NCBI GenBank assembly: GCA_015206785.1 | Contig: JADEZQ010000014.1 | Location: 1-43,314 of the forward strand | DNA: 43,314 nt | Direction: 5' to 3' | From: Quinella sp. 2Q5 | GTDB taxonomy: Bacteria; Bacillota; Negativicutes; Selenomonadales; Selenomonadaceae | Shown: in pieces, positions 1 to 6,638 of the stretch | Position numbering within the stretch: the stretch's first letter is position 1 | How the letters are laid out: each line of letters opens with the position of its first letter | Made by a program: the position numbers and the translations under genes | The notes under the pieces: model-generated | Database searches by the model: none | What the model was told of the DNA's origin: nothing | What the model saw: only the letters and a program-made list of their open reading frames with translations

Positions 1-169
1 AAAGATCGAATGGGGCAGCCAAATCCGTTCCTACGTCTACCAACCCTACAAGCTCGTCAAAGACCTGCGCACGGGCGAAGAGACCGGCAACGTGCAAGCG
101 GTGATGGACGGCGACATCGACCCGTTCATCCGCGCATACCTCGCCGCCAAAGCCAACGTCAAGATTTAA
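1..169 (+). CDS. prfB: Peptide chain release factor 2, C-terminal end (partial)
   Basis: The reading frame is open from base 2 to a TAA at 167-169 and encodes the last 55 residues of release factor 2, which recognises UGA and UAA and triggers peptide release on the ribosome. The segment [16 protein letters not shown] followed by [16 protein letters not shown] is the highly conserved C-terminal part of RF2. The GGQ loop and any programmed frameshift site lie upstream of the window. The next gene starts 13 bp after the stop, so co-transcription with the following envelope genes is likely. Identity is secure; choosing RF2 over RF1 rests on the IDPFI ending. Confidence 0.95.
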   Translation, partial: KIEWGSQIRSYVYQPYKLVKDLRTGEETGNVQAVMDGDIDPFIRAYLAAKANVKI

Positions 170-182
170 CGGAGTGTTCGCC

Positions 183-896
183 ATGAAAAAATTTTTTGCC
201 GCGCTGATCGTCCTGCTCATTGCCGTAGGCGCGTTCGCTCAATTTGCCGTGCCCCGCGCGCTGACCAACTACCTCAAGGACAGCCTCACTCGCCTGACTA
301 AGACGCCCGCCATCACGCTCAAGATTGACGCGCTGCCCGCCGCAAAGATGGCAATAGGTTACGTCGACGCCCTGCACTGCGAAGCCGACGACGCGATAAT
401 CGGCGATATCAAACTCAAGCAGGCGGTGCTGGACGGCTCGACCTTGCGCATAAACATCAAAGAAATCATCTTCCCGACCGAAGGCATTAGCCGCGATGAA
501 CACACCGACCGTTGCCTGCAATCCGCCGGAAGTTTGGAACTTAGCGGCGTCATCACCGAAGACGCGCTGAAAGATTTCCTCGCCGAAAAGATCAGCCAAC
601 TGCAAGAGCCCAAAGTCACCATGACGCCCGACGGCATCACCGCCGCCGCGAAAGTCAAAATCCTCGGACGCGAAGCTGACGTCCAAATCGGCGGGCAGAT
701 TCTCGCTCGCGAAGGCGACCTGTTCTTCCACATGACGCAAATCAATCTGGAAAACGCAATCCTTCGCCGCGTGAACCTCGATAAATTCCTCGGCGACTTC
801 AACCTGACCCAATCGGTTAAGATGCCGTTCGGTCTGCAGTTCCGCACGGTGGAGATGCGTCAAGGTGAAGCGTTCGTTAAGGCGACACGGAACTGA
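183..896 (+). CDS. DUF2993 (LmeA-like) exported lipid-binding protein
   Basis: A protein of 237 residues with a typical Sec signal (MKKFFAALIVLLIAVGAFA). The remainder, with the YVDALHCEADDAII and LKQAVLDGSTLRI segments, resembles the DUF2993 family, whose members are thought to bind lipids at the envelope. I chose the ATG at 183 because GGAG at 171-174 is well spaced for it; a GTG at 174 would lie inside that ribosome binding site. It sits between prfB and a DUF5693 gene with a gap of only 2 bp to the latter, so the two are probably translationally coupled. The family assignment is from pattern recognition and moderately sure; the precise function is unknown. Confidence 0.7.
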   Translation: MKKFFAALIVLLIAVGAFAQFAVPRALTNYLKDSLTRLTKTPAITLKIDALPAAKMAIGYVDALHCEADDAIIGDIKLKQAVLDGSTLRINIKEIIFPTEGISRDEHTDRCLQSAGSLELSGVITEDALKDFLAEKISQLQEPKVTMTPDGITAAAKVKILGREADVQIGGQILAREGDLFFHMTQINLENAILRRVNLDKFLGDFNLTQSVKMPFGLQFRTVEMRQGEAFVKATRN

Positions 897-898
897 CC

Positions 899-2968
899 AT
901 GAGAAAATTTTTTTATAACCGCACGTTGCTCGTCGCCATTGCCCTGGGATTGTTCGCCGCGCTCATCATCGCCGGACAACGCTACTTCGTCGAGAGCAAC
1001 AACAATCGCGTCGACCTCGCCGTTGACTTCAAAGACATCGCCGACCTTGCCGAACACGAAGGGCTTGAGCTCGACGACGTGCTTGCGCAGGCTAAGGACG
1101 CCGGCATTACGTCCCTGGCGATTTACGATTCCAAGCTTGAGGATCTGACACGCGCGGGGAAAATTTTTGCGTTGGCGGGCAGCGAAATTCTGTCGAACTA
1201 TCAGAGCGGCACTTTGACTAACGAACTGTGGCGGCAGACGATTGAGTTCGACCTCATCGCGCCGAATCGGGTCTACATCATCGCCGGCAAGCTCGACAGC
1301 TACGACGACACCAAGGAAGCCCTAATTCAGCGGCTGGGTACGGAGCGCGTGAAAATTTTTGCCGTCGGTGGCATTGAAGTCCTCGAAGTCAAGGCGAAGT
1401 TCGGCGACCTGATGAAAATGCCGCTGGCTCTTCCGCACGACGAGATGAACATCGCCCGCGCCGCAGGTTTCACGATCATCGCTCGCCCGTCGAACTTCAC
1501 CAAGTGCACCGCCGAAAACGTTCAGTTCGTCTTCGGAAGGCTGGAGAATTATCCGATATCCGCTGTCGTCTTTGATGGACCCGAAATCCTCGGCGCGTCA
1601 AACTTCCTCGACCTGACTGCCAACAACATGACGCAACGCAAGCTCACCTTCGGCGTCATCGAACACTTCACGCAGCTCAAGTTCTATCCGCAGCTGGGCA
1701 TGGAATATCTGGCGCGGCGCGTCGGTTTGGAAAACGTCGCTCGCCTCTACGCCATCCCAAAGGACGAACAGCCTAAGCTCGAAATGTCCACGGCGGTCAA
1801 TCGCTGGTCAACCACCGACCGCGAACGCAACATCCGCATCAATCTCCTGCGAACCTATGGCAAGCCCGAAAACGATTCCACGCTGATGGAAACGAACATG
1901 AAATATTTCCGCGCCGTCCGAGAAGTTTTGGAACGCGACGGCTTCACCTTCGGCAAAGCCGGCACCTTCGACGGCTACTATCCGAACGTCATCTTGCGCG
2001 CGCTGGTCATCATCGGCGTCTGCGCGGCGGGCGTTTTGTATCTGTCGCTCATCTCTCGGCGGCTCAATCGTAACCCGAAGTTCCAACTGCAACTGTTCGC
2101 GGTGATTGCGGTTGCGGCGGCGATTCCGATACTCATGGGCGCGGGCGGCAAGGTCAGAGTGCTTGCGGCGTTCATGAGCGCGAACATCTTCCCCGCTCTG
2201 GCAATCATCTGGCAACTCGACCTTCTGCGCGTCATTCAGTTCAAAATCCGCCTGCGTAACCGCGCGGCTCGGCTCAAAGAAAATTTGTCGACTCTTCAGC
2301 TGGTGTGGATATCGGCGTTCGCTCTGCTGGTGACGGGCATGTTGTCGTTGACGGGCGCGGCGTATCTGTCGGGCTCGCTGTCGGACGTGTCGTACTTTTT
2401 GGAGTTTGAAATTTTCCGCGGCATCAAGCTGACGTTCGTCCTGCCGCTGGTGCTGGTGGCGATAGCTTTCCTGCAGAGATTCAACGTCGTCGACGAGGTG
2501 CGCAAGAATGTTCCCGCCCTCCAACAAATCCGCGAGCTGCTCGACAAATCCGTCAGCGTCAAAGCTCTGCTGGCGTTGATGGTCGTGGCTCTGGCGTTCG
2601 TCGTGTTGATTGCACGTAGCGGGCACACGTCGGGCATGCCGGTCTCCGGCGCGGAAATAAAAATCCGTGCGCTGTTGGAGCAACTGTTCTACGCTCGTCC
2701 TCGCTCGAAGGAAATTTTCTTCGGGCACCCCGCGTTTATGCTGGCGTTCGCCGCCTTCCTGAAACGTTTCCCGAAATCGATTTGCTTCGCGCTGGTGATG
2801 GCAGGAACCGTCGGTCAAAGCTCAATGGTTGAGACCTTCGCACACATGCGCACGCCGATATTGATGTCGTTCATGCGCGGGCTAGACGGGCTCATTCCCG
2901 GCGCAATCATCGGCGCGGCGTTGATAGTCGCGATTCAAATCTGCTTGAACCAACTGAAGAAGGAGTGA
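899..2968 (+). CDS. DUF5693 family polytopic membrane protein
   Basis: A protein of 689 residues. One N-terminal membrane helix (about residues 8-26) is followed by a soluble extracytoplasmic domain of about 330 residues that begins VDLAVDFKDIADLAEHEG and contains GITSLAIYDSKLEDL. The C-terminal half (from about residue 363) holds roughly eight hydrophobic helices. This architecture matches DUF5693 proteins, common in Negativicutes and some clostridia near cell-wall genes. The start ATG lies 2 bp after the preceding stop. The soluble domain looks like a TIM-barrel or polysaccharide-deacetylase-like fold by its strand-helix rhythm, but that is inference. A role in envelope polysaccharide handling is plausible from context, not demonstrated. 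Confidence 0.7.
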   Translation: MRKFFYNRTLLVAIALGLFAALIIAGQRYFVESNNNRVDLAVDFKDIADLAEHEGLELDDVLAQAKDAGITSLAIYDSKLEDLTRAGKIFALAGSEILSNYQSGTLTNELWRQTIEFDLIAPNRVYIIAGKLDSYDDTKEALIQRLGTERVKIFAVGGIEVLEVKAKFGDLMKMPLALPHDEMNIARAAGFTIIARPSNFTKCTAENVQFVFGRLENYPISAVVFDGPEILGASNFLDLTANNMTQRKLTFGVIEHFTQLKFYPQLGMEYLARRVGLENVARLYAIPKDEQPKLEMSTAVNRWSTTDRERNIRINLLRTYGKPENDSTLMETNMKYFRAVREVLERDGFTFGKAGTFDGYYPNVILRALVIIGVCAAGVLYLSLISRRLNRNPKFQLQLFAVIAVAAAIPILMGAGGKVRVLAAFMSANIFPALAIIWQLDLLRVIQFKIRLRNRAARLKENLSTLQLVWISAFALLVTGMLSLTGAAYLSGSLSDVSYFLEFEIFRGIKLTFVLPLVLVAIAFLQRFNVVDEVRKNVPALQQIRELLDKSVSVKALLALMVVALAFVVLIARSGHTSGMPVSGAEIKIRALLEQLFYARPRSKEIFFGHPAFMLAFAAFLKRFPKSICFALVMAGTVGQSSMVETFAHMRTPILMSFMRGLDGLIPGAIIGAALIVAIQICLNQLKKE

Positions 2969-2974
2969 CAGACA

Positions 2975-3706
2975 TTGATTGAGATTCAACCGATTCAGCG
3001 CGTAGACCTGACGCAACGCGTTGACCAAGTTCGCAGACGCATTGCCGAGATCGAAGACAAGATCGGCATAAGCGGGGACTTTCAGGCGACATTGGAACGC
3101 GAGATTGCAAAATATTCCGCGCCGCCCGTTCAACCGCCCAAGACCGTCGACGAAGTTCAGAAGCTCGACGAAAAAATCACTCTGCCGCAGCCGACGCAAC
3201 CTTCCGTTCAGACGACGCCGCCCGCCCTCAACAGCAAACCCGTCGAACCATTGCCTTCAGCGCAGACGATGCCGCCGACGATTGAACGCAGGGACATTCC
3301 CGACGTGGAACCGACCGTTCCGAACCGCGACGGCTCCACGACCGTCGAGGGAATGATCATGCAGACGGCGAGCGAGTATGGCGTTGACCCGAAACTTGCG
3401 CGCGCCATTGCCATTGCCGAGAGCGACATGAATCAGGACGAAATTTCTCCTGTCGGTGCCGTCGGCGTCATGCAGCTGATGCCGGAGACCGCCGAGAGTT
3501 TGGGCGTAGACCCCTACGACACGAGCGAGAACATCGTCGGCGGCGTGAAGTACATTCGCCAGATGCTGGATACCTTCGAAGGCGACGTTCCGCTTGCCGT
3601 TGCCGCGTACAATGCCGGACCCAACGCCGTCAAACGCTACGGAGGCATTCCGCCCTATGCCGAAACTCAGAACTACGTCGGGCGCGTGCTGGATTTGGTT
3701 CGGTGA
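2975..3706 (+). CDS. Lytic transglycosylase (SLT domain)
   Basis: A 243-residue protein starting at TTG 2975, chosen because AGGAG at 2961-2965 is 9 nt upstream. Residues 1-45 are a charged helical segment, 46-120 a proline-rich linker, and about 125-243 a Slt/goose-type lysozyme domain. The putative catalytic glutamate is E149 in AIAIAESDMN, followed by GAVGVMQLMPETAESLG and the AYNAGPNAVKRYGGIPPY motif, all diagnostic of family 1 lytic transglycosylases, which cleave peptidoglycan glycan strands to 1,6-anhydro products. No signal peptide is visible, which is odd for a wall enzyme but is seen in flagellar or otherwise exported homologues. An amidase gene follows after 4 bp. Confidence 0.9.
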   Translation: MIEIQPIQRVDLTQRVDQVRRRIAEIEDKIGISGDFQATLEREIAKYSAPPVQPPKTVDEVQKLDEKITLPQPTQPSVQTTPPALNSKPVEPLPSAQTMPPTIERRDIPDVEPTVPNRDGSTTVEGMIMQTASEYGVDPKLARAIAIAESDMNQDEISPVGAVGVMQLMPETAESLGVDPYDTSENIVGGVKYIRQMLDTFEGDVPLAVAAYNAGPNAVKRYGGIPPYAETQNYVGRVLDLVR

Positions 3707-3710
3707 CGCC

Positions 3711-4346
3711 ATGAAAAAATTTCTGCTGATAATCTTGCTCCTGCTGACGACTTCAATCGCCTCCGCCGAGGAGTTGCCGTTTGTCGATAACTTCATTCCG
3801 CAGAGCGACTATCGCGACCGTTTGACCGACGAATACACGCTGAAGCACTACGGAAAAATTTGCCGCACCATCGTCCCGCAAGCTGTCGTCGTGCATTGGA
3901 CGGCAATGGGCACGCTCGAATCGAACAGGAATTTTTTCAGCGGAGCTGAACGCTCCGACGGCACCTTGAACGTCGCTTCGCAATTTCTCTGCGACCGCGA
4001 CGGCACGATTTGGCGGCTCATGCCCGAAACGAATTTCGCGCGGCACATCATCGGCTACAACCACTGCGCCATCGGCATTGAGAACGTCGGCGGCTACGGC
4101 GGGCGCGAGGATTTGACCGACGCACAGCTTGCGGCGAACGTCCGCCTGATAAAATATCTGCACGCCAAATATCCGACGATTCGCTACGTCTTCGGGCACT
4201 ATCAGCAGAACGCGGCGCGTGCAAGCGGTCTTTATGTCGAACTGGTGACGGGCTATCATTCGATTAAGTCTGACCCCGGTCCGACGTTCATGCGCGGTCT
4301 GCGTGAGCAATTGGAAGACGACGGGCTGATATTCTACGACGAATGA
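3711..4346 (+). CDS. N-acetylmuramoyl-L-alanine amidase (amidase_2/PGRP type), exported
   Basis: A protein of 211 residues with a Sec signal (MKKFLLIILLLLTTSIASA) and an amidase_2 domain over the rest. Zinc-ligand candidates are H62 in VVVHWTAMGT, the histidine in the FGHYQ segment and the aspartate of KSDPGPTF, which corresponds to the usual KxDPGP motif; GYNHCAIGIENVGG is also family-typical. It should cut the amide bond between muramic acid and the stem peptide in the periplasm. It begins 4 bp after the lytic transglycosylase stop, so the two peptidoglycan hydrolases are very likely co-expressed. The ATG at 3711 gives an ideal signal peptide and is preferred over upstream in-frame codons. 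Confidence 0.88.
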   Translation: MKKFLLIILLLLTTSIASAEELPFVDNFIPQSDYRDRLTDEYTLKHYGKICRTIVPQAVVVHWTAMGTLESNRNFFSGAERSDGTLNVASQFLCDRDGTIWRLMPETNFARHIIGYNHCAIGIENVGGYGGREDLTDAQLAANVRLIKYLHAKYPTIRYVFGHYQQNAARASGLYVELVTGYHSIKSDPGPTFMRGLREQLEDDGLIFYDE

Positions 4347-4351
4347 ATTAA

Positions 4352-4515
4352 GGCCGACGTGATGTCGGCCCGCCGCCGTATGACGACCAAGGATGGCGTC
4401 ATAGGCGGCACGAGCGGTTTCGGGTAAGCGCGGGCGTTTCGTTGGTGGACGGTATCCGCCCCGCGCGCAGTGGCGAGTTTCTTTGCTACTTTCTTTCCTC
4501 GGTGAAAGAAAGTAG
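4352..4515 (+). repeat. Intergenic hairpin repeat, divergent copy
   Basis: The 223-bp gap between the amidase and azlC genes contains three hairpins: GGCCGAC/GTCGGCC at 4352-4370 with a 5-nt loop; a 13-bp stem with one bulge at 4372-4409 (GCCGCC, TATGACG / CGTCATA, GGCGGC); and CTACTTTCTTTC/GAAAGAAAGTAG at 4486-4515 with a 6-nt loop. The second and third correspond in order and partly in sequence to hairpins of the repeats at 9651-9786 and 9844-9981. The first hairpin lacks a T-tract, so it is not a classical terminator, though it directly follows the amidase stop. Confidence 0.75.
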
Positions 4516-4569
4516 ATAACGAAACATCAAAGTAGATCACAAAACACGCAAATTGGAGAGAAAATTTCT

Positions 4570-5274
4570 ATGACGAATGACAACCGCCAAGCACTAATGG
4601 ACGGTCTGCGCGACGGCACGCCCATCGGTCTGGGATATTTCGTCGTCGGCTTCTCGTTGGGCATCGTCGCCAAATACGTCGGCTTGAGCCCTCTGCAAGG
4701 CTTCGTCATCAGCCTGCTAAACAACGCGTCGGCGGGCGAATACGCCGCGTTCACCGTCATCGGCTCGGACGCACCCTACATCGAAATCGCTTTGCTGACC
4801 TTCATCGCCAACGCCCGCTATGTTTTGATGAGCACGGTCTTGAGCCAAAAATTTTCGCCCGATACGCCGTTCTATCACAGAATCTTCGTCGGCTTCGACG
4901 TGACGGACGAAATCTTCGGCATCTCAATCGCGCGCGGCGGCAAATGGTTGAATCCGTTCTACAACTACGGCGCAATGCTGACGGCTCTGCCAGGCTGGTC
5001 GTTGGGCACGGCATGCGGCATCGTCGCGTGGAATTTTTTCCCCGAGGCGGCGGTCAGTGCATTGAGCGTCGCATTGTACGGCATGTTCCTCGCGGTGATC
5101 ATTCCGCCCGCTCGCAAAGACAAAATCATCGGCGGCGCGGTCGTCATCAGCTTTCTGCTGAGCTGGCTGGCGGAAACGTTCCTGCCCGACATCTCCGCCG
5201 GCAACCGCACCATCGTGCTGACAGTGCTGATCGCGGGCGCGGCGGCAATTCTCTATCCCGTCAAAGACGAATGA
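4570..5274 (+). CDS. azlC: AzlC-type branched-chain amino acid exporter subunit
   Basis: A 234-residue integral membrane protein with about six to seven hydrophobic segments. The N-terminal GLRDGTPIGLGYFVVGFSLG, the SLLNNASAGEYAAF segment and the NARYVLMS motif are typical of AzlC, the large subunit of the AzlCD exporter for branched-chain amino acids and analogues. AzlC normally pairs with the roughly 100-residue AzlD encoded immediately downstream; no such gene is present here, since a terminator follows at 5289-5319. The ATG is preceded by TTGGAGAG at a suitable distance. Family assignment is firm; substrate is inferred. Confidence 0.88.
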   Translation: MTNDNRQALMDGLRDGTPIGLGYFVVGFSLGIVAKYVGLSPLQGFVISLLNNASAGEYAAFTVIGSDAPYIEIALLTFIANARYVLMSTVLSQKFSPDTPFYHRIFVGFDVTDEIFGISIARGGKWLNPFYNYGAMLTALPGWSLGTACGIVAWNFFPEAAVSALSVALYGMFLAVIIPPARKDKIIGGAVVISFLLSWLAETFLPDISAGNRTIVLTVLIAGAAAILYPVKDE

Positions 5275-5288
5275 CCCACACAGTCCAC

Positions 5289-5319
5289 AAAAGCCCCGAC
5301 CCCCTCGTCGAGGCTTTTT
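5289..5319 (+). terminator. Rho-independent terminator after azlC
   Basis: AAAAGCC (5289-5295) pairs with GGCTTTT, and inside it CGAC (5297-5300) pairs with GTCG (5307-5310), giving a stem with one C/A mismatch and ending in TTTTT. It lies 15 bp after the azlC stop. Confidence 0.8.
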
Positions 5320-5411
5320 GCTTTGCGGGAAATGTCGGAAAGGTTTTGATTGGTTTTTCATGTTCAGCTGATATATTGGCGGAAAAATTTCGGAAGGGAA
5401 GATGTTCACTG

Positions 5412-6638
5412 ATGGGCGCGTTAAAATTTTTCACGGCAATCATTTTGGGCGCGGCACTTATCATCGGCTCGCTCGCTTCAACGGCGCAGGCTGCAGGCAA
5501 AAAAATTTTCATCAACGCCGCCAGCCGACTCATGCTCCTCTACGACGGCGACACCAAGCTTGCGGTCTATCACCTGGGTTTGGGCAAGGTGTCTACGCCG
5601 ACGCCGACGGGTTACTACAAAATCAACACCAAGGAAATTAATCCGCCGTGGATTGATCCGTCTGATCCCGAATACGAAGTGCCGAGCGGTCCGGACAATC
5701 CTCTGGGCTATCGTTGGATGCAGTTTTCGGGCAACTATGGCATTCACGGCACCAACCGCCCCGAAAGCATTGGCGGCTACGTTTCCAACGGCTGCGTGCG
5801 CATGAACGAGAAGGACGTCGAGGAGCTCTTTGACGTGGTGGAAATTGGCACGCCGATTGAAATCATGTATAACCGCGTCGTCGTCGAGAAGACACCCGAC
5901 GACAGCATTGCCTACTACATTTACCCCGACGGCTACGGCATTCAGACGCTGACCGTTGCCGACGTGACCAAGTGGATTGAACCGTTCGGCGTGTTGGCTT
6001 TCGAGAGCGACTACGACATCTCGCAGAAGATTGAGGCTTCCGACGGCGAACCGACGTTCATCGGCAAACCCTACAACATCGAGATTGACGGCAAGCTCAT
6101 TGAACCGACCGAAGACCGCGGCACCAAGTTCGTCGCCAAAGCAGTTATCCGCGAGGGCATAACCTATCTGCCTGTCGTGCCGATAACCAAAGCCCTGCGC
6201 ACCAGGCTTGCGTGGAACACGAAGGAATCTACGCTGGAAAGTCGCTTCGGCAAAGTCGTCTGCTATCCGCGCAAGGATCAGCTCTATTGCAATGCCGACG
6301 ACGCCCCCGTCCTGTTCAACATCGAAGGCGGGCTACAGACCTCCGACGACGGCGGAAAAATTTTTCGCTTCAAATCGTTGGCGACCGAGCCCAAGCCCAT
6401 CGCTCCGACCAAAGCTGACGAACCGAAGTCTGACGAGCCGAAAGCTGATGAACCGAAAGCTGACGAGCCGAAAGCTGATGAACCGAAAGCTGACGAGCCG
6501 AAAGCTGACGAATCGAAGTCTGATGAACCGAAGTCTGACGAACCGAAGACTGACGAACCGAAGACTGACGAGCCGAAGACTGATGAACCGAAGACTGATG
6601 AGCCGACACTGAAACCTTACGAGGCGGGGAACGCATGA
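5412..6638 (+). CDS. Exported L,D-transpeptidase (YkuD) with copper-amine-oxidase-like domain and KxDEP repeat tail
   Basis: A 408-residue protein. Residues 1-27 are a Sec signal ending AQA. Residues about 29-160 form a YkuD L,D-transpeptidase domain: H112 in IHGTNRP and the nucleophile C128 in SNGCVRM. These enzymes make 3-3 crosslinks in peptidoglycan or attach proteins to it. Residues about 215-320 (GKPYNIEIDGKLIEP, TYLPVVPITKAL) resemble the copper amine oxidase N-terminal-like domain common in exported clostridial and Negativicutes proteins. Residues 334-398 are thirteen K-[A/S/T]-D-E-[P/S] pentapeptides, probably an unstructured wall-spanning tail. The start ATG at 5412 gives a clean signal peptide; the frame is open far upstream but overlaps azlC. 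The stop overlaps the polA start by 4 bp. Confidence 0.9.
   Translation: MGALKFFTAIILGAALIIGSLASTAQAAGKKIFINAASRLMLLYDGDTKLAVYHLGLGKVSTPTPTGYYKINTKEINPPWIDPSDPEYEVPSGPDNPLGYRWMQFSGNYGIHGTNRPESIGGYVSNGCVRMNEKDVEELFDVVEIGTPIEIMYNRVVVEKTPDDSIAYYIYPDGYGIQTLTVADVTKWIEPFGVLAFESDYDISQKIEASDGEPTFIGKPYNIEIDGKLIEPTEDRGTKFVAKAVIREGITYLPVVPITKALRTRLAWNTKESTLESRFGKVVCYPRKDQLYCNADDAPVLFNIEGGLQTSDDGGKIFRFKSLATEPKPIAPTKADEPKSDEPKADEPKADEPKADEPKADEPKADESKSDEPKSDEPKTDEPKTDEPKTDEPKTDEPTLKPYEAGNA
6411..6605 (+). repeat. 15-bp coding minisatellite (13 units, KxDEP)
   Basis: Thirteen consecutive 15-bp units of the type AAAGCTGACGAACCG encode K-[A/S/T]-D-E-P. Units differ by a few substitutions, mostly at synonymous positions and at the second residue (A units first, S units at both ends, T units last), showing stepwise local duplication. 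Length differences in multiples of 15 bp would keep the frame. Confidence 0.95.

Noticed and set aside
4944-5411. Extension of the L,D-transpeptidase frame upstream into azlC
   Set aside because: The extra residues are Arg/Gly/His-rich nonsense, overlap azlC and its terminator, and would bury the clear signal peptide.
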